Source: Mesorhizobium sp. Pch-S (GTDB lineage: Bacteria > Pseudomonadota > Alphaproteobacteria > Rhizobiales > Rhizobiaceae). Taken from it: 64,000 nt of DNA. The position numbers and the translations under genes were made by a program. The notes beneath the pieces were generated by a model. The model had not been told where the DNA came from, ran no database searches, and worked only from the letters and a program-made list of their open reading frames with translations. Positions 1 through 8,296 of this stretch are shown here, one piece after another (position 1 is the stretch's first letter; each line of letters starts with the position of its first letter). The stretch covers positions 6,161,501 through 6,225,500 of the forward strand of contig NZ_CP029562.1 in NCBI RefSeq assembly GCF_004136315.1, in the 5' to 3' direction.

Positions 1-125
1 CTGTCACGGCAATGCAGGAGTTCGAAAGCCTGCATCGCAATGTCCTTTCGAAGCTCCCCGGCGTCAGGAAGATCAGGACTGAATTCCTGTTGCGTCGTGT
101 TCTTTTACGGGCGTTTCCGGACTAG
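1..125 (+). CDS. Lrp/AsnC-family transcriptional regulator, C-terminal fragment
   Basis: Only the last 40 codons lie in the window; the first full codon is at position 3 and the stop TAG is at 123-125. The peptide runs through LHRNVLSKLPGVRKIRTEF to the end. This matches the closing strand and helix of the Lrp/AsnC effector-binding (RAM) domain, where a 'LPGV..I.T.F.L' pattern is typical. The stop codon overlaps the stop of the convergent peroxidase gene. The DNA-binding half is outside the window, so the target and effector cannot be judged. It could be a local regulator of amino-acid metabolism, but that is inference from the family only. Confidence 0.6.
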   Translation, partial: VTAMQEFESLHRNVLSKLPGVRKIRTEFLLRRVLLRAFPD

Positions 126-1075
126 GAAGCGACATCGTCCAGGAAGTCGACAGTCGGCACGAAGAACAGGCATCCTGTAACCGCGCGGCTGAAATCGAGC
201 AGATGGTCATAGGTTCCCGGCGGATTGCCGACGAACATGTTCTCGAGCATTTTCTCGATACGGTGCGGGGAACGGGCGTAGCCGATGAAATAGGTCCCGA
301 ACTCACCCTTGCCAATCTCGCCAAACGGCATGTTGTCCCGCAGGATCTGCAACTGCTTGCCGTCTTCCTCGATCGAGGTCAGGACATTGTGGGCGTAGGG
401 CTTCTTTTCTGAATCGCGCTGTTCGATGTCGGAGAGTTTGTGGCGCCCGATGATGTTCTCCTGCTCCTCGACCGGTACCTTGTTCCACCGCTCGACGTCA
501 TGCAGGTACTTCTGGACGATCACGTAGCTGCCGCCAGCGAAGGAAGCATCTTCCTCACCGACGATGGTGGCATCCACCGCTGCCTGGTCGACTGGATTCT
601 CGGTGCCGTCAACGAAACCGATCAGGTCACGATCGTCGAAAAACTTGAAACCGTGCACTTCGTCGACAGTGGCGACAGCAGCGCCTAACCGCGACATGAT
701 GTGCGTGGCCAGTTCGAAGCACAGATCCATGCTCGCAGCACGCAGATGAAAGAGTATGTCACCGGGGGTTGAAACCGCGTGATGGACACCGTGAATTTCA
801 CGGAACGGATGCAGATCCCTTGGCCTTGGCGCACCAAACAGCCTGTCCCAGGCCTGCGAACCAAATCCCATGACGCAGGAGAGCTGACCTTCGAGATCAC
901 GGAACCCGACACCCCGCAGCAAGCTCGACAGGTCAGCGCAAAGGTCGCGCACCGTTTCCTCAGCCTCCGGTCCAGGATTGATCGTCACCACCAGGAAAAT
1001 GGCTGCACGTGTAAGCCTGCTGGCAACCGATTGTGATACGGGGGAAGGAAGGCTTGAGACCATTTTGTCCATCAA
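122..1075 (-). CDS. DyP-type heme peroxidase
   Basis: 317 residues, the usual length for a short, cytosolic class B (YfeX/TyrA-like) dye-decolourising peroxidase. The family signature GxxDG is present as GFVDG (residues 153-157) followed by TENP, and an AHN segment near residue 229 fits the proximal heme histidine. A conserved LQILRDNMPFG segment follows. There is no Tat or Sec signal. No encapsulin gene is adjacent, so a cargo role is not supported. Expected reaction: H2O2-dependent oxidation of dyes, phenols or porphyrinogens; the physiological substrate is unknown. It is convergent with the Lrp fragment and divergent from the HAL-like gene. Confidence 0.9.
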   Translation of the reverse strand: MMDKMVSSLPSPVSQSVASRLTRAAIFLVVTINPGPEAEETVRDLCADLSSLLRGVGFRDLEGQLSCVMGFGSQAWDRLFGAPRPRDLHPFREIHGVHHAVSTPGDILFHLRAASMDLCFELATHIMSRLGAAVATVDEVHGFKFFDDRDLIGFVDGTENPVDQAAVDATIVGEEDASFAGGSYVIVQKYLHDVERWNKVPVEEQENIIGRHKLSDIEQRDSEKKPYAHNVLTSIEEDGKQLQILRDNMPFGEIGKGEFGTYFIGYARSPHRIEKMLENMFVGNPPGTYDHLLDFSRAVTGCLFFVPTVDFLDDVAS

Positions 1076-1273
1076 CCATCGTCGAGCGTCAACGATCCAT
1101 ACGATGCAACGGCCAAGATCGATCTACAAGTTTCGAGATCCACAAAACGACGTTCCCTTGAGACACAGCCAATGTGGTCGAATCTGGCACAGCCGAAGCT
1201 CCCACCGAGGCCTTGACCACACTGGAGCAACGGCAGCACTTCGTATCTCCCGGATATTTTTGGGGATGCTCCG

Positions 1274-2722
1274 ATGACGGTCGTCATTACCACCAGACAC
1301 GATATCAATCTCGAGACGCTGTTGCGTGTCGCCTGGCAGAAGGAACCTGTCATGCTCAGCGACGCCGCCCTGTCGGAAATCGCGCGTTGCCGGACCGCCT
1401 TCCTCAACCTCATCAACAAAGACCCGTCGGTCGTCATCTATGGCGTGACGACGGCAATGGGTGAACTTGCCCACACGCGTCTTTCAACCGACGAGCGCGA
1501 GCGCCATGCCCGCATAAAAGCCTTCGCCGCTGCGACCTCCTTTGGCGACCCCTTCCCTGAGCGTGTGGTGCGCGCCATGGTGTTTGCACGGCTGGCCAAT
1601 TTCGTGGAGGGCCATGCGGCAACCACCACCCGGATAGCGCTTGCTGTGGCGGACATGCTCGACGGTCGGCCAATGCCAGCTGTTGCTTCCTCCGGCCAAG
1701 GCGGGGCCGGAGAAATCCTCGCCCTCTACCCTCTGTTCGCCGAACTGACTTCCAGCCTTGATCTCGAAGTCAAGGAACGTGGCTCGCTGATCAACGGGTC
1801 GCCATGCGCGGCAGCGCTCGTTGCCGACAGCGCCATTGCCGCGAGACGAAGATTGCGACGCGCCGAGCAGGTCTTCGCCCTTTCGATCGAAGCGTTCCGT
1901 GCGCCGCTCGAGCATTACGACGCAGCGCTCGAGACCCTCTGGGGCGACGAACATGAAGCCACGGCCCTGAGCGGCCTGCGCACTCTGCTTGAAGGCGGAA
2001 CAAACGAACGACGCAACTATCAGGCGCCCGTCAGCTTTCGTATCGTGCCGCGGATCCTCGGCCAGGCATACCGCGCCCTTGCCACTGCCGAACGCGCGGC
2101 AACGATTTCGCTGCGCTCGGCCTCCGACAATCCCGTCTTCATCCCGCCGGACGACAACCACGTCTACGGTCGCTGCATCAGCACCGGCGGCTACCATAAT
2201 GCCATGGCAGCGCCTGCCCTGGACGACCTGGCAGCGATCTGGGCGGATCTTTGCCTGCTTTCCGACCGCCATGGATCCAAACTGCTCAACGGCGCGGTTT
2301 CGCATCTACCCAATCTGCTAATGGTCGATCGGCATCCGAGCGACAGCGATGGACATGGGGCTCTCGGCTATGTGCCAATGGCCTCAACGGGATATCTCGA
2401 ACAGGCGAAAATGGCGGCGCAGACGACCTTCATCCCGGGTACGGAGTCGGCCGGCTCGGGTCAGGATGACGTGGCGACGACAGCCTTCATCGCCTGGACA
2501 AAGGAAGAGAAAGCTGGCCGATATCTCGATGCGTGCCTGGCGGCTCTTTCAGCGGTTGCCTCGCAGGCCTTCTACGCCACGAAGCGCAACGCACCGCCTC
2601 GGCTTGCACAGTTCATGGATGAGGTGCGCTCTTTGGTGCCGCCGGTGCGGCAGGACAGGATCCTTGGACCGGAACTTGAGCGGCTGGCGCGGCACTTTAC
2701 TTCAGAAACGTTCAGGGCCTAG
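1274..2722 (+). CDS. HAL/PAL-fold aromatic amino acid lyase homologue lacking the canonical MIO triad
   Basis: 482 residues with clear histidine/phenylalanine ammonia-lyase architecture: YGVTTAMG (56-63, containing the catalytic-loop Tyr), KERGSLINGS (about 167-176), SFR (254-256), SASDNPVF (282-289) and GQDDV near the C-terminus. The Ala-Ser-Gly that cyclises to the MIO electrophile should lie in a GSVGASGDLAPL-like segment. Here the aligned segment is GQGGAGEILAL (141-151), reading Gly-Ala-Gly. The Tyr of the family's QDxYSLR motif is also replaced (QAPVSFR, 250-256). Ordinary ammonia-lyase chemistry is therefore doubtful. An SSG at 139-141 lies just upstream and is the only alternative MIO source. 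The start ATG follows a GGGGATG-like ribosome site. It stands alone, divergent from the peroxidase gene, with no hut genes nearby. Confidence 0.8.
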   Translation: MTVVITTRHDINLETLLRVAWQKEPVMLSDAALSEIARCRTAFLNLINKDPSVVIYGVTTAMGELAHTRLSTDERERHARIKAFAAATSFGDPFPERVVRAMVFARLANFVEGHAATTTRIALAVADMLDGRPMPAVASSGQGGAGEILALYPLFAELTSSLDLEVKERGSLINGSPCAAALVADSAIAARRRLRRAEQVFALSIEAFRAPLEHYDAALETLWGDEHEATALSGLRTLLEGGTNERRNYQAPVSFRIVPRILGQAYRALATAERAATISLRSASDNPVFIPPDDNHVYGRCISTGGYHNAMAAPALDDLAAIWADLCLLSDRHGSKLLNGAVSHLPNLLMVDRHPSDSDGHGALGYVPMASTGYLEQAKMAAQTTFIPGTESAGSGQDDVATTAFIAWTKEEKAGRYLDACLAALSAVASQAFYATKRNAPPRLAQFMDEVRSLVPPVRQDRILGPELERLARHFTSETFRA

Positions 2723-2757
2723 CTACAGCCCAAACGTTTCCAATGATGTGAAACCGG

Positions 2758-3054
2758 TCAGATCGGCAGCATTTCCGGCTCATCACCGCGCTTGCGCGGC
2801 CGCATCATGTCCTTGGCCATGATGCCGCTGGCACGGCAGAAAGCCGCGAAGGCGCGGCATGCCTCCTCGGAGGTCATGATGCCGACGCTGGCACCGAAAC
2901 AGGCATTGAAAGCCGTCTGATACAGTTTACCCTGCTTGCCCGTTGGCCAATCGGACAGGAAGTCCATGGCCTGTTCGACACCATAAATCTCCTCGACCGG
3001 CTGGTCTGGGGTGGGGACGATACGAACGGGTACGGCAAACTGCAATTCGCGCAT
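2758..3054 (-). CDS. DUF982 domain-containing protein
   Basis: 98 residues. The central VEEIYGVEQAMDFLSDWP segment, followed by a helix with a small conserved Cys (FNACFGAS), is the pattern of DUF982, a small domain often present in many copies in Rhizobium and Mesorhizobium. Function is unknown. It has no signal peptide or membrane segment. It ends 36 bases beyond the HAL-like gene on the opposite strand and is separated from the GT39 gene by about 195 bases in which I see no other gene. Confidence 0.75.
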   Translation of the reverse strand: MRELQFAVPVRIVPTPDQPVEEIYGVEQAMDFLSDWPTGKQGKLYQTAFNACFGASVGIMTSEEACRAFAAFCRASGIMAKDMMRPRKRGDEPEMLPI

Positions 3055-3249
3055 GGCAACGCCTCTCGATTACCTCCACCCGGGGCGTGAACGTCTTTTC
3101 TGGGCGGAAGTTCCTTGCCGAAGCCTTTTATGGTGAATTGTGGCGAGAGCGCGACCACTGGTTGCATATCTGCAACACAACCGGCCGCACCACCTCGCTT
3201 ACAGCAACAGTCCACACCAAAGAAGCAAACGCCAGGGTTGCAGCAAGGA

Positions 3250-4764
3250 TCAGGCAGGGGCGAAGCGCGGCTTGCAGTTTCGCGTTGGTGCCTCATCAAC
3301 CCGCCTGTAGAGAGCGCCCCAGTCCGACAACGGCTCGATTTTAGTCCAGTTCGGCGAGGCATCCATTACCGCGATATCCGAAGCGCCGGCGACCAGATAG
3401 CCGCTCGCCACCTGGCAATCGAGCTCATCGCGTCGCAGCTCAAAGATCTTGCGGTGGCCGTAGACCAGAATGTTCTCGTTCATATGATCGTGATCCCAGA
3501 CCACCGGCATTGGCCCCGGCGGCAGGCTTTTCATCACAGCAGAAAACGCCTCGACGTCCGCGCGCAGCTGACGCTGTCCGCTTGTGCGGCCATCGGTGAC
3601 GACAACCTGAACAAGCTGCACGATGGCGGCGATGGTCAGCCCGGCACCGATGATGAAATGCGCCATGTAAAGCCGGCGCCAGTTCATCGACACCCAGAGC
3701 CCGGCCATGACGGCGAGAGGCCAGGTCGCCGGCATCGAATAGCGCGTTCTGCCGATCGGAAGGATGCTCGTCAGCACGCCCAATGGCACCGCAGCCAGGA
3801 GCAATGCATCGATCATCCAGCGGCGCTCCCGCGGCAGGTCGGAGCGGACGGAGACCAGGGCAACCGCTGCCGGCAGGAATGGCAATTGGTAAAGAATCGC
3901 CAAAGGCAGATCACTCAGATGCAGCAATCGTGTCAGGCGGTTGTCGCCGCCAACCTCGCCACCGAGCCGCATTTCGCTGACCCAATGCGCGGCACCGGCA
4001 TCCGGACGATTCGACCAGGCCCAGGCGAGCATCGGAAGATGCGCAACCGCAATGATGGCGACCGCGACAAGCGCCTCGCGCGGCTTACGTTCGAGAAGCG
4101 GCATGAGGATCATCGGCAGTGCTGAAAACGCAACCGGGATCGGCCCCTTGGTCATGGCCGCGCAGGCGAGAAGAGCTGCAATGCCAAGCCACAAGGCGGG
4201 TCCGAAATGCTGACGAGCACGGCCATACAACCAGAGCGCCAGCGCCATGCCGCAAAGAGCCGTGACTGTGACATCCGTCTCGCCGATGCGTGCCTTCAGC
4301 AGTATCTGCACCGAGCAGAGGAAGGCCAATCCCGCTGTCAGAGCGGCCACCTTTCGATCGCGCGGCGCAAGGACAAGTGCAGCGGTACCGGCGGAAAGTG
4401 CACCGGCCAATGCCGCAATCACGCCCGGCAGGCGGACTGTCACCTCATCGAGGACACCACGCAACAGACCAACGGCCGCCATCAGCCAGGGCGTGAATGG
4501 TGGCTTGTTGACGTAGGGCGTGCCGATGAATTTGAGATGCCACCAGGCACCACCTTCCAGCATTTCCAGGACCTGCAGCGCGCGCCGGCCTTCCTCGAAA
4601 CGCAGTGGGCGCAGCCCCAGATACGGAAAATAGAGAAGGAGACCCGCGCCAAGCACGAAGACAGGCCAGTATCTGGCCCACCCTTCCAGCATGTTGATCT
4701 GCCATTGCGCGGGAGATGCGCGCCAGCCCGGCCAGCCGAGCAGTTGCCTGAGGATACCCGACAC
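3250..4764 (-). CDS. Glycosyltransferase family 39 (ArnT/PMT-like) membrane protein
   Basis: 504 residues, strongly hydrophobic, with about eleven to twelve membrane segments. The first extracytoplasmic loop carries RFEEGRRA, the acidic-Arg motif of polyprenyl-phosphate-sugar glycosyltransferases of the GT39/GT83 type, followed by GTPYVNKPP, also typical of this family. It should transfer a sugar from an undecaprenyl-phosphate donor to a lipid A, protein or glycan acceptor at the periplasmic face of the inner membrane; the acceptor cannot be told. The annotated start is GTG; an ATG 24 codons downstream is possible. No other cell-envelope glycan genes lie next to it. Confidence 0.85.
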   Translation of the reverse strand: MSGILRQLLGWPGWRASPAQWQINMLEGWARYWPVFVLGAGLLLYFPYLGLRPLRFEEGRRALQVLEMLEGGAWWHLKFIGTPYVNKPPFTPWLMAAVGLLRGVLDEVTVRLPGVIAALAGALSAGTAALVLAPRDRKVAALTAGLAFLCSVQILLKARIGETDVTVTALCGMALALWLYGRARQHFGPALWLGIAALLACAAMTKGPIPVAFSALPMILMPLLERKPREALVAVAIIAVAHLPMLAWAWSNRPDAGAAHWVSEMRLGGEVGGDNRLTRLLHLSDLPLAILYQLPFLPAAVALVSVRSDLPRERRWMIDALLLAAVPLGVLTSILPIGRTRYSMPATWPLAVMAGLWVSMNWRRLYMAHFIIGAGLTIAAIVQLVQVVVTDGRTSGQRQLRADVEAFSAVMKSLPPGPMPVVWDHDHMNENILVYGHRKIFELRRDELDCQVASGYLVAGASDIAVMDASPNWTKIEPLSDWGALYRRVDEAPTRNCKPRFAPA

Positions 4765-4921
4765 GGAATACCGTCCCGTTTAGATGCCTGTCTCCCCCAG
4801 CAGTCGGCATTTAGCATGCTCAAATCCCCCTGTCTTGCGCCCGATGCAACGCAGAGGTTGAAGAACGACACCATCGGTGTCACATGATAATCTGCTCGAA
4901 ACAAACCGCTTCCGGATATCC

Positions 4922-5752
4922 ATGGTTACCTATCTAGACGCCGAAACGGCCCCGCTGCGTAACACCGGCCAGATCAGGCTCTACAATGAGGAAAGCTTCG
5001 CCGGGATGCGCAAGGCTTGCCTGCTGACCGCGCAGTGCCTGGACGAACTGGTCGATATCGTAAAACCTGGCGTTACCACGAATACGATAGACCGCTTCGT
5101 CTTCGAGTTCGGCATGGACAACGGTGCGCTGCCGGCCACGCTCAACTATCGTGGCTATACGAAATCGTCCTGCACCTCGATCAACCACGTCGTCTGCCAC
5201 GGGATTCCCGATGACAAGCCGTTGCGCGACGGTGATATCGTCAACATCGACGTTACCTACATCCTGGACGGATGGCATGGCGATTCCAGCCGTATGTATC
5301 CGGTTGGTGCCGTCAAGCGCGCGGCCGAACGACTGATGGAAGTGACGCATGAATGCCTGATGCGCGGCCTTGCCGTCATCCGTCCCGGCGTGCGCACTGG
5401 CGCCATCGGACAGGCCATCCAGGTTTATGCCGAGGCTGAACGCTGCTCCGTCGTTCGGGATTTCTGCGGTCATGGTGTCGGCCGACTGTTCCATGACGCT
5501 CCAAACATCCTGCACTACGGCCATGCCAATGAAGGCGTGGAAATGCGGCCCGGCATGATCTTCACGGTGGAGCCGATGATCAATCTCGGCCGACCGCATG
5601 TGAAGGTTCTTTCCGACGGCTGGACCGCGGTAACCCGGGACCGTTCGCTTTCAGCGCAGTACGAACACACGATCGGCGTCACCGAAACCGGTTGCGAGAT
5701 CTTCACACTGTCGCCGAAGGGGCTCGACAGGCCGGGCCTCCCGCCGCTGTAA
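4922..5752 (+). CDS. map: Type I methionine aminopeptidase
   Basis: 276 residues from the chosen ATG; an in-frame ATG at 4877 would add 15 residues that do not resemble the family. It removes the N-terminal Met from nascent proteins in the cytosol. The dinuclear metal ligands are visible: the two Asp in NIDVT and HGDSSRM, the His in GHGVGRLFHDAP, the Glu in TVEPM, and the Glu in the YEHTIGV segment. Family identity is certain. In related genomes I recall map lying next to radC; here about 14.6 kb of accessory genes separate them. Confidence 0.95.
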   Translation: MVTYLDAETAPLRNTGQIRLYNEESFAGMRKACLLTAQCLDELVDIVKPGVTTNTIDRFVFEFGMDNGALPATLNYRGYTKSSCTSINHVVCHGIPDDKPLRDGDIVNIDVTYILDGWHGDSSRMYPVGAVKRAAERLMEVTHECLMRGLAVIRPGVRTGAIGQAIQVYAEAERCSVVRDFCGHGVGRLFHDAPNILHYGHANEGVEMRPGMIFTVEPMINLGRPHVKVLSDGWTAVTRDRSLSAQYEHTIGVTETGCEIFTLSPKGLDRPGLPPL

Positions 5753-5884
5753 GCTGAAACTGGGTGAAGCTGCCCCTGCTCTCATGCCGAAGACGCGTTC
5801 AAGGCTGAGGTCCATGACGAGCACGGGGAAAAACGAGCGTCGGTTGCTGGCCTGACAGCGGTATCACCGCTCGGGGAAACAAGC

Positions 5885-6826
5885 ATGGATACAGTCTGGC
5901 TGCAGGATTTCCTTGCCGTGATACGCGAGGGCGGGTTTTCCCGAGCCGCCGAGCGACGGGCCATCAGTCAGCCTGCCTTCAGCAGGAGAATCAAATGCCT
6001 CGAGGAGTGGGTGGGCACGCCGCTTTTCGACAGAAGCTCGCATTCTATCGAGCTCACCAGTGCCGGCGAACGCCTCAAGCCATTCGCCGAGGAGATCCTC
6101 AGGCAACTCGAAAGCGCGCGCCGTGATGCGATGAGCGCTGCCCAGGCGGCAACGGAGACGCTGGTTTTCGCATCGACGCACGCCCTGTCGTTGACGTTCT
6201 TCCCGCCTTGGCTGCGCCGGCTGGAAAGTGACAAGCCCTTGATGGCTTCCGTGCAGCTGATCGCGGATTCAATGGTGCGCTGTGAACAGCTCATGATCGA
6301 AGGGCGGAGCCAGTTCCTCCTGTGCCATCACCATGCCGCTGCCTTCAACAGGCTGACAGGCGATCGATTTCGGTCCGTGCCGCTTGGCACGGACATCCTC
6401 GTTCCCGTTGCCGCGCCGTCCCTCGCATCGGCTGAACTCATGGAGAATGGGCCCTATCTCGCTTATTCTGCTGAATCCGGCATGGGCCGCATTCTGAACG
6501 CCGCCTGGGAACAGAACGGCAGGAGCCTGCCACCGGAGCCGGTCTTCTCCTCGCATCTTGCAACGATGCTTGTCGCGATGGCACGCGACGGGCGCGGGCT
6601 GGCGTGGTCTCCGCTCAGCCTGGTTGCCGAGGATATCGCTTCCGGACGCCTGGTGAAGATCGGCCTGCCGGAGGACGAGGTCTCGATCGACATCCATCTT
6701 TTTCGCGCCAAGGCGCGGCAGACCCAGACAGCGGAACGCTTCTGGCAGCGTTTGCTACGCGACCGTGATCAGCTTGCGAAGAACGACAGCAGCTCTTCCG
6801 TCACCAGAGCTGGGCATTCCTCCTGA
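5885..6826 (+). CDS. LysR-family transcriptional regulator
   Basis: 313 residues. The N-terminal winged helix-turn-helix is clear (WLQDFLAVIREGGFSRAAE, then ISQPAFSRRIKCLEEWVG and FDRSSHSIELTSAG), followed by the two-lobed substrate-binding domain (about 90-295). The 3' end overlaps the 3' end of the convergent hydrolase gene by 58 bases. The most economical guess is that it controls the facing leuC-leuD-hydrolase operon, whose upstream region contains a T-N11-A palindrome at 9773-9787. The effector is unknown. Confidence 0.92.
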   Translation: MDTVWLQDFLAVIREGGFSRAAERRAISQPAFSRRIKCLEEWVGTPLFDRSSHSIELTSAGERLKPFAEEILRQLESARRDAMSAAQAATETLVFASTHALSLTFFPPWLRRLESDKPLMASVQLIADSMVRCEQLMIEGRSQFLLCHHHAAAFNRLTGDRFRSVPLGTDILVPVAAPSLASAELMENGPYLAYSAESGMGRILNAAWEQNGRSLPPEPVFSSHLATMLVAMARDGRGLAWSPLSLVAEDIASGRLVKIGLPEDEVSIDIHLFRAKARQTQTAERFWQRLLRDRDQLAKNDSSSSVTRAGHSS

Positions 6827-7701
6827 AGATTATGGCCGCAATCCAGCGCCCTGCCCCTGACGTCGAGCGCTTTCTCCCGCCAGGTCTGTTCGACGTCATA
6901 AAGCGTGCCGACGGTTCCACGCGCGCCCCACATGGCAAGCAGGGGTACGGCAATGCGTTTGTCGTCATCCGTGGCGTCATGGACAAGATCTATACCGGCC
7001 GCGGCCCGGTAATCTTCACAAACGGCATGCTGTGTCCTGGGGTCGCGATAGCAGCGCAGGTATTCTGCCATGACCTCGGGTTCGGTTGCATGCACAGCAC
7101 CGTTTTGCCGGCCAAGATGTGCCTGCAGAAAATATTCCGGATCAGCACCCATGAGCCGCTCCGGCAACGGGTGGGGCTGGATGAAGAAAAACCACCAGAA
7201 GTACCGCGTGGCAAATTCCCGGTTGGTGCGCGCATACATCGTCGCGGTCGGTGCGATGTCCAGCACTGCCAGACTGGTTACGGCATCTGGATGGTCGAGC
7301 GCCATGCGGTGGGCGACGCGTCCACCCCGATCGTGTCCCGCCACGACAAAACGCTCGAACCCCAATGCCCGCATCAGTTCGACCTGATCCCTGGCCATCG
7401 CCCGCTTGGAGTAATTGACGTGATCATCTCCGCCCGACGGCTTGCTGCTGTCGCCATATCCGCGCAGGTCGGCCGCGATCACGGTGAAGTGTCGGGCAAG
7501 TACCGGGGCGATCTTTCGCCAAGTTACGTGCGTTTGCGGATGCCCGTGAAGAAGCAGGAGCGGCTGCCCCTCGCCCGCGATCGCAAAGCGCAGTCTCGTT
7601 TCCGCCGTCGAGGTGAAATCGAACAGATCGAAGCCTTCCAGGAATGGCGACGATCCGATCGGCTTCAGTGATCCTTCAGCGGTCAGTTCGCGTCCAGCCA
7701 T
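6769..7701 (-). CDS. Alpha/beta hydrolase, haloacetate (fluoroacetate) dehalogenase-like
   Basis: 310 residues. The alpha/beta-hydrolase landmarks match the fluoroacetate dehalogenase branch: HGHPQTH oxyanion segment, ADLRGYGDS, nucleophile elbow GHDRGGRVAHR (Asp nucleophile with two substrate-binding Arg), FFFIQPHPLPERL and CEDYRAAAGIDL (Tyr), and a C-terminal GHNLQEE histidine. In characterised enzymes the halide pocket has His-Trp-Tyr, from a WHWFF-like segment. Here the segment reads FWWFF, so the His is replaced by Trp. Dehalogenation is therefore not assured, and an epoxide or ester hydrolase role is possible. The start overlaps leuD by 19 bases, so it is the third gene of the leuC-leuD operon. 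Confidence 0.85.
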   Translation of the reverse strand: MAGRELTAEGSLKPIGSSPFLEGFDLFDFTSTAETRLRFAIAGEGQPLLLLHGHPQTHVTWRKIAPVLARHFTVIAADLRGYGDSSKPSGGDDHVNYSKRAMARDQVELMRALGFERFVVAGHDRGGRVAHRMALDHPDAVTSLAVLDIAPTATMYARTNREFATRYFWWFFFIQPHPLPERLMGADPEYFLQAHLGRQNGAVHATEPEVMAEYLRCYRDPRTQHAVCEDYRAAAGIDLVHDATDDDKRIAVPLLAMWGARGTVGTLYDVEQTWREKALDVRGRALDCGHNLQEECPALVTEELLSFFAS

Positions 7702-8294
7702 GGATTGTCCCGCAGATGCTTGCGCTCGAAGGCGCTGATTTCATCACTCAACTCCAGCGTCTGGCCAACAGCATCAAGCCCCTTGAGCAAGGCGTTCTTG
7801 CGTATCGCCTCGATCTTGAAACCGATCTCCAGGTCCTGGCCACTGATGGTCTGGCTGTCCAGATCGATGACGAGCACGTTGTCCTCGGGCAAGCCGGCGC
7901 GCTCCTGCAGACGCCTGACGTCAGGCTCGCCGAGCTCGATTGCGAGCAAGCCGTTACGGGCGCAGTTATCGAAGAAAATGCCCGCAAAACTCTCCGCGAC
8001 GATGGCGCGGATGCCATATTGCATAAGCCCCCAGACAGCATGTTCCCGACTGGATCCGCAGCCAAAATTGGCGCCGGCGATCAAAAAGGCGGCATCCCGC
8101 CATTGCGGGCGGTTGAGGATGAATTCCGGACGAGCCCCGCCCTGCTCGTCGAAACGGAGATGGTAGAACAGTCCGCGGTCGAGACCGCTGCGATCTATTC
8201 CTTTCAGGAACTGCTTGGGCATGATGACATCGGTATCGATGTTGCTGGCCGCGAGCGGTACTGCAACACCCCTCACCTTGACAAAGGCTTGCAT
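7683..8294 (-). CDS. leuD: Isopropylmalate isomerase-type dehydratase, small subunit
   Basis: 203 residues, normal for bacterial LeuD. Shows the swivelling-domain signatures SNIDTDVIMPKQFL near the start, GLFYHLRFDEQG, and GCGSSREHAVW. With the adjacent large subunit it forms an aconitase-fold [4Fe-4S] hydro-lyase. It starts 2 bases after the leuC stop, so the two are translationally linked. The partner genes for leucine synthesis (leuA, leuB) are absent here, and the neighbour is a hydrolase with a LysR regulator. A catabolic paralogue acting on another 2- or 3-hydroxy diacid (citramalate or dimethylmalate type) is thus as likely as true leucine biosynthesis. Confidence 0.88.
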   Translation of the reverse strand: MQAFVKVRGVAVPLAASNIDTDVIMPKQFLKGIDRSGLDRGLFYHLRFDEQGGARPEFILNRPQWRDAAFLIAGANFGCGSSREHAVWGLMQYGIRAIVAESFAGIFFDNCARNGLLAIELGEPDVRRLQERAGLPEDNVLVIDLDSQTISGQDLEIGFKIEAIRKNALLKGLDAVGQTLELSDEISAFERKHLRDNPWLDAN

Positions 8295-8296
8295 CT

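Noticed and set aside
1484..2305. Long minus-strand frame opposite the HAL-like gene
   Set aside because: A shadow of the real gene in GC-rich DNA; the plus strand carries clear family motifs.
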